Assembly (NCBI RefSeq): GCF_002127325.2
Contig: NC_035448.2
Location: 126,144,561-126,208,560, forward strand
Length of the DNA stretch: 64,000 nt
From: Helianthus annuus
Taxonomy: Eukaryota; Streptophyta; Magnoliopsida; Asterales; Asteraceae
Direction of reading: 5' to 3'
Shown piece after piece: positions 35,196 through 47,020 of this stretch. Under the pieces are notes generated by a model that had not been told where the DNA came from, did not search any database, and saw only the letters and a list, made by a program, of their open reading frames with translations. A program made the translations under genes and the position numbers. Positions within the stretch are counted from its first letter, which is position 1; each line of letters begins with the position of its first letter.

Positions 35196-37290
35196 ATTCA
35201 AGAGGAAGGCTTGAAAGAGTTTTTGGCATAAAGGTGATCATTAAGAATTGAAACTTGGGAAGTTTGAAAGTTTTGAAAAGTACCAAATTTTGGAGAACAT
35301 CAAGGTAGATTTGCAAGGGGAAGTTTTTAAGGATAGTATAAAAAAATCATACTTTCGTAAATCCTGTTTATTGAGAGGAACGAAAAGGTTTGTTACTTTA
35401 AATAAAGCAATAGAGAGATACTAAGTATAGTTACACAAGAATCAAGAATAGGGAGGCTATTTTATAGGTAATGAGGTAAGTTAGGACTCAAATGTTTAAA
35501 CAAGCTGGATTGCGAACGAGTTTTGTATAAAATAATACGAGTATAGAATGAAAGAATGGCTCTTAAAGAGTACAAGTATGTGAATAGCATAAGTGTTGGA
35601 TAGATAAACGTAGTGTGTTAAGGATGAAGTCTCGTCATGAATAATCGGATATAATGCGTTTGTGAGTTGCGTGAAGTTGTATTAGGTCCAAAAGGTCTGC
35701 AACACACTGAATTTCTCATGGCACGTTTTACGAAAGTTTGGTAACATGGTGAAAACACTTATATATAGGAAGTACCAGCGGCGTATCCACCATGTTTTAA
35801 CCACATTACGTCCGTTTCGTTACTCGGGGTCATGTTACGTTCCGTGTCTTACCATACACAGTAGTACACTCTATGGTTCTCATACGCCTATCACTATAAT
35901 CCCGTGTGCACCCGCGATTATACTGATCGTCGCATGATCCACATAGCTTGTACTAGTTATGTATGAATCAAGGTATACATGAATTTGAAAATAAGAATGT
36001 GTACGTAGAAGAATGTCGTATGTAAGCATGTTTATGTTTAAGCATGTATGGGACCCACGTAAGCGAATCCCTCGGATTACGCTCGCGTATAGGGACGAAT
36101 GTACGAATCATGAGTAAGGATGAAAGTATGAGCATAAGTTTAAGTATGAATACGCATGTATGTATGAGCATAAACATAAAACGTGTAAGTAGTATGTGTA
36201 CAAGTAGAAGCGCAAAACGTATAAGTAGTATGCGTATAAGTAGAAGCATAAAACGTATGAACATAGGTGTAGGTATGAAAAATAAATATTGCGTATATAG
36301 TGTTTGTTGGGACACCACGGATCTAAGTGTATAAAGCATTCAAAAGGTCGAGTATGTAATACGAATGATATAAATGATGTTATCGCGAGGTATCGACCAA
36401 AATGTGTACGATGATATGCATGTATAGTTGTTTAAACGAAACATTGAGTTTATTGAATCAAATTTAGATTGAGCTTGGTTTAAAAGGGTAGAATATAGTT
36501 TGCATATGTAAGAGTATATAAAGTACTTATTGGTCATGCATATCGCATTTCGTAATGAATGAAAATGCTACCTTTGTTTTAAAAGAGTTTACGAGATCCG
36601 AAGATGGCCGGTCCCCGTGGAGTCTTCTTGCCCACGTGTTTTGAAAAATAGGTGTAGGAAAAAGGTAAGTTCGTTTCATCTAACAAGAAATTTTGGAGTT
36701 TTTTGTGAATACGTTGATCCTTGGAAAAGGGATTTATCAAAGGTCTTAGTGTTCATTTTAAAGGGTTTAGACAAATGGTTCGTTGATGTTGGAAATATTC
36801 TTTGGTAAAACGATCTCATAATATCTATAAGATCCTATAGGTAATTGAGAAAGGTTGGTTTGGTTTCAATTTAGAATGGAAGTCTCTAGTATGACGATAT
36901 AATGTGAGCAAGTTTTAGTGATTAAGTCGAATACAAAGTTCATGGGCAAGAGTTTCATTGGGCCGATTAAATTGATAGGTAGCATTTCGTAAGGTTTTGA
37001 AGTTTGAGTAATAAAACGTTTTAAGACATGATTATGAATTTCGCGTATATGAGTTGAGTGAAAATAGATTGTAGAATAAAAAGTACGTTTGATAAAACAA
37101 TGTATTTCGAAATCTGTATGAGTGGGTATTTTTAAATAACATTAAACAATTTGGGTATAAAGTATGATCGAGTTTGCATAATAAGATGTTTCGAAAGAGA
37201 AGTTTTGGTAACGGTCACCTAAGTTAGGGAATCACCCCTAACTCGTTGGTGAGGTCGTTTTGAGGAAAAGGGAGTGGAGCTAATCGTCAA
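35196..37290 (-). other. LARD-like internal region, 3' part
   Basis: No gene. 36,110-36,270 has a degenerate repeat of AAGCATAAAACGTATRARTAG. It ends at GTCAA (37,286-37,290), the left target duplication of the nested array. Confidence 0.6.
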
Positions 37291-39601
37291 TGTCACACCC
37301 CCAAAATCCACATGCGGAACACCACCGCTTGGAGGCGTGACTGACCAGGATCCAACCACTAATCATACTGAGCATTGATTTAATATTAGAAATAATTACT
37401 ATCCAAGGTAGTTAGCAACATTGCAGTTTAGGTTCGATGATTAGTTTAACAAAACAGCGGAAGCATAAACCAAAGTAGTTTTAAAGATAGTTCTTAGTTC
37501 AAAATAATTAAACCCAACACACGGGTTTTGACGAACACTACACATCCCCAAGCAGCAGCTCCTCAGTCACGGGTTACCTGCAAAGCATGCAGTAAGGGGT
37601 CAACAATAATGCTGAGTGAGTTCACTAGTTGTCCAGTTTTAGTTTACCAAAAACTTAAGTTGTTTAGATAAAGCATTTATAATCACGTTGTGGGGAGCTA
37701 CCCCATCTGTAAGCTCACTAAACTGTAGATACCGAAACTGTTGACGGAATATTATCGTGCCCCGAGTCAATGTCTATCGTCATTGACCATGTTGCAAGGT
37801 CTACTAGTTCACGCCCGATCTCCCCCGGTCACGGTGTGAGGTTGTCAAACCTAATAGCGCTATCAACTAATAACCCGTTCGCCCCCGGCGATTAATCGGT
37901 ATTGTAAGCAGGGACTTAAAGTGATAGAGTTTCGTTTAGCATGGCTAGTTGTGATTTATAAATAATATCCAAACGTATCTCTCCCGGAGATAGTAATTAC
38001 CCATTCTGTTTTCCCCCGGAGTATGGGTCAAAAGTGTTTTTCCCAAAGTTGGTAGTTTGTTCGTGTCCCTCCGCGGGACGCATGCTTTTAGTGTGTGAAC
38101 TCACCTTAGGTTGCTCGGCAGATTAGGTCACTTGTCAAACACGCTGGTCACCACGTCCTAGCATGGTTACCGGTATAGGTCAGGTTCGGTGTACAAGCAC
38201 TCACGTAAAAACTTACACATTACTACCACGTATCACGCATATAAGTAAACAGTGGGTTATTGGGCCGACCCTAACATTTACGCAATCAAACAGTAACACA
38301 CAGTCCAGTCAACAGGTAGCCCATATTAACACATTCTGGCCCAATAACCAAAGTGGACAGCCCAGTCGCAACAAGGTGGTCTCGAGTCGCAACCATGAGG
38401 TCTCGGCTTGTCATGCTGTGGTTGCGAGTCGCAACCGCGTGGTCTCGAGTTGTCACGCTGTGGTTACGAGTCGCAACCGTGTGATCTCGAGTCGCAACCG
38501 TTGCAGTTTCGAGTTGTCATGCTATGGTTGCGAGTCGCAACCGTGTGGTTTCGAGTTATCACGCTGTGGTTGCGAGTCGCAACTGTGTGGTTGCGAGTCG
38601 TAATGCTGTCCTTTTCATGTTCACGTGTTGATTCAGATCCATCAGTCCAATTTGTACTATGTAATCAGGCCCAAATCAAGTAATAGCCAATAAGGTTTCA
38701 CTAACACTTTTCCTAATCTGACCATTAGTAAACATAGATCAAACTTTGCCCTTTTTGAAATCTTCAAACCATATTCAACAAGTTCATCACAAGTTCATAG
38801 TTTTCTAGGGTTTTCACCTTAACATAATCATGCATTTTTGAACCAAAACTTACATATTTTAACAAGATCATGATGCAAGAACAAGAAAACATACATTTTG
38901 TGACATTAAACATAACTCGGTTGGCCCTAATCATTCTTAAGCCACTATTCTTTAGCCATTTAAACATGTTATCAAGCTTTCATATATAGAGGTTTACACA
39001 TATAGTCAAACTTCACAAATCTTCCTAAAAATCATGCATAATACTTCTAACCAAGCACTTTCTAGTTCATAAACATTTCATTCATCAAGCATACAAGGCA
39101 TCTATTACACATATGTAACACTAACCGGTTTGTGAAGAAGGAGCCGAAAACAAAGGAAGAAAATGAGGGAAGATGAAGTGTCCGAGTGGTGATCTTGTCC
39201 GAGATTCTTGACCGAGATCCTAGCTTGAACCGAAAGAAGAAGAAGAGAATGGGTTGTTGTTTGGGGTTTCAAGTGAGAGAGATTAAGGAGTGTGTTTGTG
39301 TGTTGTGTAAAATGAAGGAAGGTGGGGAAAGGTGGGATTTATATACAAGGGATCTTCAAGTTGGGCTTGGGGTTTCGGCCCAAACCGGTTACGGCCCAAG
39401 AGGCCCACTCGAAACCGAGTGGCCCACTCGCAACCGAGTGGTTGCGAGTCATGGTCTCGACTCACTAGATTATACGTGTATACTTATATATATAATACAT
39501 ACACGACACATATCAAGCAAAAAGATCACGTTTTCATTTAATAACATATATATACACAAAATATTACAAGGTGTTCGTTCGGAAAAACCTAGAGTGTCAC
39601 A
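37291..39601 (-). repeat. LTR 1 of the tandem gypsy array
   Basis: 2,311 bp from TGTCACACCCC to GTGTCACA. Minus-strand TATA box TATATAAA at 39,345-39,338. It contains a cluster of 17-bp dyads GGTTGCGAGTCGCAACC (38,420-38,436, 38,462-38,478, 38,526-38,542 and a partial at 38,568), plus CACTCGCAACCGAGTG dyads at about 39,405-39,450, upstream of the TATA box in sense orientation. The open frames over this region are repeat-derived and not genes. Confidence 0.92.
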
Positions 39602-39720
39602 TTATCCCCAAGTTTTAAGAACTTTCGTCCCGAAAGTTAAGGCAGCCACTGCCAAGCTAGCGTGTTTCAACGGGGTGTCACATCATCCCCCCGTTAGTCT
39701 GGAATTTCGTCCCGAAATTC
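39602..39720 (-). other. Duplicated hairpin plus polypurine module, unit 1
   Basis: In sense order: hairpin GAATTTCG/CGAAATTC (39,720-39,702), a G-tract (GGGGGG) followed by ATGATGTGACACC; then hairpin AACTTTCG/CGAAAGTT (39,638-39,620), GGGGATAA and the true LTR start TGTGACAC at 39,601. Each module looks like a complete 3' end, about 82 bp apart. Confidence 0.75.
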
Positions 39721-42700
39721 AGTTGTAGCTTCAGTGCTGGGGGTTTCGTTTGGGAACAACTGGGGATACTTGGACTTCATCTGGTCTTCCCGCTCCCAGG
39801 TAAACTCTGGGCCACGTCGTGAGTTCCAACGGACTCGCACGAGAGGTATCAGGCTACGTTTGAAGGTTTTGATCTCTCGATCCGTGATCTCAATCGGTTC
39901 CTCAGTAAAGTGTAGCTGTTCATCAATAGTGAGTTCCTTGAAAGGAATTATGAGTGTTTCATCTGACAGACACTTCTTCAGATTAGACACGTGAAAGACA
40001 TTGTGCACTGCACTCAGCTCTGCAGGCAGGTTCAATCTATAAGCAACCTTACCGATTTTCTCGGTAATTTCGAATGGTCCAACATATCGTGGGTTCAGCT
40101 TGCCCCGTTTACCGAAACGAACCACACCCTTCCAGGGTGAGACTTTAAGTAGAACCCGGTCCCCGACCTGGAATTCTAGCGGTTTCCTACGCTTATCAGC
40201 GTAGCTTTTCTGACGGTCACGAGCCGCCGCCATGCGTTGTCTGATCTGGGTAATCTTTTCCGTCGTGTCTACCACCAGTTCTGGGCCTGTGAGTTGACTA
40301 TCACCTATTTCCGCCCAACAAAGAGGTGATCGGCATTTACGACCGTACAATGCCTCGAAAGGTGCCGCCTGAATACTAGTGTGGTAGCTGTTGTTGTAGG
40401 AGAATTCCACCAGCGGTAGATGCTTCTCCCAGTTCTTGCCAAAATCGATCACACATGCTCTAAGCATGTCCTCCAGGGTTTGGATGGTGCGTTCAGACTG
40501 CCCATCCGTTTGCGGGTGATAAGCGGTGCTCATGTCCAAACGTGAGCCAAAGGATTTGTGCATAGCTTGCCACAACTCGGAAGTAAAACGAGCGTCTCGG
40601 TTGGAAATAATAGAAGTTGGCACCCCGTGTCTCGAGACTACTTCCTTTAAATAGATTTCTGCCAAGGTAGAAAACTTGTCCGTTTCCTTAATGGCCAGAA
40701 AGTGCGCAGACTTAGTCAATCGATCTACTATCACCCAAATAGTGTCATTCCCGCGTTGGGATCTAGGTAGCCCCGTAACAAAATCCATGGAAATTTGCTC
40801 CCATTTCCACTTCGGGATTTCCGGTTGCTGGAGTAGGCCTGCTGGTTTCTGATACTCAGTCTTGACTCTTGCGCAGGTCAAACATTTGCTAACGTAAGCT
40901 GCTATGTGGGCTTTCATGCCAGGCCACCAGTAAGTGGTTCTTAAGTCGTGGTACATCTTATCCGAACCAGGATGTACTGAATAACGGGACTTATGGGCTT
41001 CGTCCATCACAAGCTCTCGTAGATCTCCGTAAAGTGGGACCCAAATGCGCCCTGCCACATAGTAGGCGCCGTCTTCTTTTTGCTCTAGTCGTTGTCTCGA
41101 TCCTCGCAGGGACTCAGCCCTGATGTTTTCCGGTTTCAGAGCTTCAGTCTGAGCATTTCGAATCTGGGTAGGGAGATTAGACTGGATGGTAAGTTGTAAT
41201 GCTCGCACGCGCTTGGGCGTAGTGTCTTTTCGGCTGAGGGCGTCTGCCACCACATTGGCCTTGCCCGGATGGTACTTGATGGCGCATTCATAATCATTCA
41301 GAAGTTCGACCCATCGGCGTTGTCGCATGTTTAATTCCTTTTGCTTGAAGATATGCTCGAGACTCATGTGATCGGTGTAAATGGTGCACTTGGTACCGTA
41401 CAGGTAATGTCTCCATATCTTAAGCGCAAAGATCACTGCTCCTAGTTCCAAGTCGTGCGTAGTGTAGTTCCTTTCGTGCGTCTTAAGTTGTCGAGAGGCG
41501 TAAGCGATAACTTTGTCGCGTTGCATTAACACACAACCGAGCCCATGGATGGATGCATCGCAGTAAACCACAAAGTCGTCAGTTCCTTCAGGTAACGAGA
41601 GAATAGGAGCACTACAGAGGTTATCCTTTAGTGTCTGAAATGCGGTTTCCTGAGCTTCACCCCATTTATAAACCATACCCTTCTGGGTAAGAGCCGTGAG
41701 AGGCTGAGCGATCTTTGAAAATCCCATGATAAATCTTCGATAGTATCCCGCTAGTCCCAAGAATTGGCGGACTTCGGTCGGAGTCTTAGGGGTAGGCCAA
41801 TTCTTTATTGAGTCGATCTTTGCAGGGTCGACGTGAATTCCATCCTTGTTAACCACGTGCCCAAGGAAATGGACTTCTCGAAGCCAGAAGTCGCATTTCG
41901 AGAACTTGGCATACAGTTGCTCTTTGCGAAGGAGTTCGAGGATAAGGCGTAGGTGCTGTTCATGCTCTTCTTGACTTTTCGAGTAGATCAGGATGTCGTC
42001 TATAAACACGATCACAAATTTGTCGAGATAGGGTTTGCACACTCGGTTCATGAGATCCATGAATACTGCGGGCGCGTTGGTCATTCCAAAGGGCATAACA
42101 AGGAATTCATAATGACCATAACGAGTTCTGAATGCAGTTTTGGAGATGTCTTCATTACGGACCCTTAGCTGATGATAGCCTGATCGCAGGTCAATCTTAG
42201 AGTAGTAGCTCGATCCTTGCAACTGATCGAATAGGTCGTCGATTCGCGGGAGAGGGTAACGATTCTTGATGGTAACCTTGTTCAGCTCACGATAGTCGAT
42301 GCACATTCGGAACGTGCCATCCTTCTTCTTAACAAAGAGTACCGGTGCTCCCCAGGGTGATGAACTAGGGCGGATAAACCCTTTATCCAATAGTTCCTGT
42401 AGTTGAGTAGAGAGTTCCTTCAATTCTGCGGGGGCTAGTCGATAAGGTGCACGAGCTATTGGCGCTGCTCCGGGAGCTAGCTCGATTTGGAATTCGACCT
42501 GACGGTGGGGAGGGAGTCCAGGTAGTTCCTCAGGAAATACCTCGGGGTAGTCACGCACTACGGGAAAATCTTCAGTCCTCTTTTCCTTTTCCTGCGTGTT
42601 GGTGACAAGTGCTAAGATAGCGGTGTGCCCTTTTCGTAAACACTTCTGGGCCTTCAAGAATGAGATAACGCCTGAGATTTCTCCGCCTTTGCCACCTTGT

Positions 42701-44306
42701 ACAATAAGAGGTTTGCCAGAACGGCGGGGAATACGAACTGCTTTCTCTTGATAGAGGATCTCAGCGCGATGCTTGGATAACCAATCCATACCGATGACGA
42801 CGTCGAAGCTTCCAAGGGTAACAGGGAAAAGATCGATACTAAATGTCTGACCAGACAATTCTAGTTTGCAGCCTTTGATAACATGTGAGGCCTCGATGTT
42901 TCTACCATTAGCTAACTCGACGATATGAGGAGAACTTAGTAACGAAAGCGGACGCTTAAGCTTCTTACTAATACGTAGGGACACATAACTAGCATCGGCT
43001 CCAGAATCAAATAATACAGAAACATAACAATCATCGAGTAGGAACTTACCCGCCACGACATTGGGGTCATTTCTTGCTTCTCCAGCTCCAATCACAAAAG
43101 CCCTTCCTCTAGCACCATTCCCAGCATTGTTGTTCTGATCGTTGTTTCCAGCTCCCTGATTGTTGTTGCGGTTTTGGCTCAGTTCAGGGCAATTCTTCTT
43201 ATAGTGCCCCTCAGCTCCACACTGGAAACAACCCTTAGCGTTCCCGTGATGTTGTTGCTGCTGGTTCTGCCCCACGGGACGTGGACTCCTACAGTCCTTG
43301 GCCTCGTGCCCCATCTTGTTACATCGCTGACACTGACCTTTCCCACACGGCCCGCTGTGATGTCGATTGCACTTGTTGCACTTGGGGTGGTTACCACGAT
43401 AGCCACCCTGTTGTTGAGTGCCCTTGTTGTTTTCAGTTTTCCTTTGCTGAGCTGGGGCCTGAGTGGGGTTAGCATCCTTGCTTTGATTTCCTTCCCACTT
43501 ACGCTTGTTGTCACTAGAAGTTCCGACAGTAGCACTGATCCTTTTGGGCAACCTGCCCTCTTCTACGGCCTGATCAGTAAGTTTGTGAGCAAGTCGAACG
43601 ATCGGCTGAATGGTAGTGAGGTTGGCTGAAGTTACATGGCTTCGAATTTCTGGGGCCAAACCCTTGACGTACAACTCGATTCTTCGATACATGGGTCGAG
43701 ACATGTTTGGGCATAGAGCAGCATAGTCATTGGACAGCTTGGTGTAGGTTTCAATCTCTGACCCAACCATCTTAAGCGCATAGTACTCGTTCTCAAGTTT
43801 GTGGATGTCATCCCGGTGACAGTACTCTTCCTTAATCATGTCCTTGAAATCCTCCCACGCAGTAGCATTGGCAGTTTCCAATCCAAACATCTGAATTTGC
43901 GCCTTCCACCAAGAAAGCGCGTTCCCTTCAAGCGTAGCAGTAGCAAACTTCACCCAATTTGCAGGGGGACACTCACAGACAGCAAAGACAGCTTCAACTT
44001 TCTCAATCCAATGTAGAAGACCTATGGCACCCTCAGTGCCGTTGAAAGGGAGAGGCTTGCAATCCATGAAAGTTTTGAAAGTACACACGGGTGGTTGCGC
44101 AGGTGCATGCTGACCTGTTCGTGAGAAGCGAAGCGTATAGATTCAGGGATAAAAGGCAATGTGGCGGTAGGATCTAAACATCCTAGGGTGACGAGTTTAC
44201 CTCCAGGGTGAGCTGCGAAAGCTGCAGCCACCGTGTTAAGCAGGTTAGTGAATTGAGCCTGAGTCATGTTGATGTTTCCTCTTCCACGTCCACTCATTGT
44301 CTTCAA
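39694..44306 (-). pseudogene. gag-pol of gypsy unit 1, gag frameshift and integrase substitution
   Basis: A first frame from ATG 44,306 (or 44,297) starts the gag N terminus (MTQAQFTNLLNTVAAAF) and drifts out of frame. From about 44,120 the main frame is open to the stop at 39,694 (1,464 codons from ATG 44,088). Domains: gag; two zinc knuckles ([28 protein letters not shown]); protease DSGADASYV; reverse transcriptase with intact FIDDILIYS (about 42,000); RNase H with VVYCDAS; integrase zinc region to CLTCARVK and core; C-terminal PEFTWERE. The integrase motif reads SNRDARF where unit 2 has SDRDARF (codon 40,600-40,602), so a catalytic Asp is probably lost. The gag shift is shared with unit 2, so it predates the duplication. 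Confidence 0.9.
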
Positions 44307-44573
44307 AATCAGAAAACGCAGTATGAGTGTGATGTTGTAACGTAGCGAGAATGAGATAGAAGAGAGAGGTGTATCTATCTAATTAGGCACACTAGTACGT
44401 ATAGTAAAACAGAAAACACAAGGTAAGCAAACAAGTAAACACTGGTCCGAGCTATGAGGTTAAATGTGTCGAGCCTTGCACTTGGAGTGTAGTGTCGTCG
44501 CGAGTCACAGGTTATAGTCTGGTTTTTCCCAAAAAGATTTTCCCCTTTTTAAAACCAAGTTCACTATAACCAA

Positions 44574-44587
44574 TGGCTCTGATACCA
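44574..44587 (-). other. Primer-binding site, unit 1
   Basis: TGGTATCAGAGCCA on the minus strand, complementary to the 3' end of plant initiator tRNA-Met, 3 bases from LTR 2. Confidence 0.85.
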
Positions 44588-44590
44588 ATC

Positions 44591-46901
44591 TGTCACACCC
44601 CCAAAATCCACATGCGGAACACCACCGCTTGGAGGCGTGACTGACCAGGATCCAGTCACTAATCATACTGAGCATTGATTTAATATTAGAAATAATTACT
44701 ATCCAAGGTAGTTAGCAACATTGCAGTTTAGGTTCGATGATTAGTTTAACAAAACAGCAGAAGCATAAACCAAAGTAGTTTTAAAGATAGTTCTTAGTTC
44801 AAAATAATTAAACCCAACACACGGGTTTTGACGAACACTACACATCCCCAAGCAGCAGCTCCTCAGTCACGGGTTACCTGCAAAGCATGCAGTAAGGGGT
44901 CAACAATAATGCTGAGTGAGTTCACTAGTTGTCCAGTTTTAGTTTACCAAAAACTTAAGTTGTTTAGATAAAGCATTTATAATCACGTTGTGGGGAGCTA
45001 CCCCATCTATAAGCTCACTAAACTGTAGATACCGAAACTGTTGACGGAATATTATCGTGCCCCGAGTCAATGTCTATCGTCATTGACCATGTTGCAAGGT
45101 CTACTAGTTCACGCCCGATCTCCCCCGGTCACGGTGTGAGGTTGTCAAACCTAATAGCGCTATCAACTAATAACCCGTTCGCCCCCGGCGATTAATCGGT
45201 ATTGTAAGCAGGGACTTAAAGTGATAGAGTTTCGTTTAGCATGGCTAGTTGTGATTTATAAATAATATCCAAACGTATCTCCCCCGGAGATAGTAATTAC
45301 CCATTCTGTTTTCCCCCGGAGTATGGGTCAAAAGTGTTTTTCCCAAAGTTGGTAGTTTGTTCGTGTCCCTCCGCGGGACGCATGCTTTTAGTGTGTGAAC
45401 TCACCTTAGGTTGCTCGGCAGATTAGGTCACTTGTCAAACACGCTGGTCACCACGTCCTAGCATGGTTACCGGTATAGGTCAGGTTCGATGTACAAGCAC
45501 TCACGTAAAAACTTACACATTACTACCACGTATCACGCATATAAGTAAACAGTGGGTTATTGGGCCGACCCTAACATTTACGCAATCAAACAGTAACACA
45601 CAGTCCAGTCAACAGGTAGCCCATATTAACACATTCTGGCCCAATAACCAAAGTGGACAGCCCAGTCGCAACAAGGTGGTCTCGAGTCGCAACCATGAGG
45701 TCTCGGCTTGTCATGCTGTGGTTGCGAGTCGCAACCGCGTGGTCTCGAGTTGTCACGCTGTGGTTACGAGTCATAACCGTGTGATCTCGAGTCGCAACCG
45801 TTGCAGTTTCGAGTTGTCATGCTATGGTTGCGAGTCGCAACCGTGTGGTTTCGAGTTATCACGCTGTGGTTGCGAGTCGCAACTGTGTGGTTGCGAGTCG
45901 TAATGCTGTCCTTTTCATGTTCACGTGTTGATTCAGATCCATCAGTCCAATTTGTACTATGTAATCAGGCCCAAATCAAGTAATAGCCAATAAGGTTTCA
46001 CTAACACTTTTCCTAATCTGACCATTAGTAAACATAGATCAAACTTTGCCCTTTTTGAAATCTTCAAACCATATTCAACAAGTTCATCACAAGTTCATAG
46101 TTTTCTAGGGTTTTCATCTTAACATAATCATGCATTTTTGAACCAAAACTTACATATTTTAACAAGATCATGATGCAAGAACAAGAAAACATACATTTTG
46201 TGACATTAAACATAACTCGGTTGGCCCTAATCATTCTTAAGCCACTATTCTTTAGCCATTTAAACATGTTATCAAGCTTTCATATATAGAGGTTTACACA
46301 TATAGTCAAACTTCACAAATCTTCCTAAAAATCATGCATAATACTTCTAACCAAGCACTTTCTAGTTCATAAACATTTCATTCATCAAGCATACAAGGCA
46401 TCTATTACACATATGTAACACTAACCGGTTTGTGAAGAAGGAGCCGAAAACAAAGGAAGAAAATGAGGGAAGATGAAGTGTCCGAGTGGTGATCTTGTCC
46501 GAGATTCTTGACCGAGATCCTAGCTTGAACCGAAAGAAGAAGAAGAGAATGGGTTGTTGTTTGGGGTTTCAAGTGAGAGAGATTAAGGAGTGTGTTTGTG
46601 TGTTGTGTAAAATGAAGGAAGGTGGGGAAAGGTGGGATTTATATACAAGGGATCTTCGAGTTGGGCTTGGGGTTTCGGCCCAAACCGGTTACGGCCCAAG
46701 AGGCCCACTCGAAACCGAGTGGCCCACTCGCAACCGAGTGGTTGCGAGTCATGGTCTCGACTCACTAGATTATACGTGTATACTTATATATATAATACAT
46801 ACACGACACATATCAAGCAAAAAGATCACGTTTTCATTTAATAACATATATATACACAAAATATTACAAGGTGTTCGTTCGGAAAAACCTAGAGTGTCAC
46901 A
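44591..46901 (-). repeat. LTR 2 (shared middle LTR) of the tandem array
   Basis: 2,311 bp, same ends as LTR 1 and about ten substitutions from it by eye. One dyad copy reads GAGTCATAACC here, GAGTCGCAACC in LTR 1 and GAGTCACAACC in LTR 3, as expected from loss of methylated CpG. Confidence 0.92.
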
Positions 46902-47020
46902 TTATCCCCAAGTTTTAAGAACTTTCGTCCCGAAAGTTAAGGCAGCCACTGCCAAGCTAGCGTGTTTCAACGGGGTGTCACATCATCCCCCCGTTAGTCT
47001 GGAATTTCGTCCCGAAATTC
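46902..47020 (-). other. Duplicated hairpin plus polypurine module, unit 2
   Basis: Same two hairpin-polypurine modules as in unit 1, offset by exactly 7,300 bp (hairpins 46,920-46,938 and 47,002-47,020). Confidence 0.75.

Noticed and set aside
35746..36537. Small open frames in the LARD-like internal region
   Set aside because: They are short, overlapping on both strands and made of a degenerate repeat; no family signal.
38163..38683. Long open frames over the LTR dyad repeats (also at 45,463 and 52,763)
   Set aside because: They are translations of short tandem repeats inside LTRs, occur in more than one frame, and carry no protein family signal.
43174..43629. Plus-strand open frame opposite gag of gypsy unit 1 (and 50,474-50,929)
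   Set aside because: It is the antisense shadow of the zinc-knuckle region, which is clearly coded on the minus strand.
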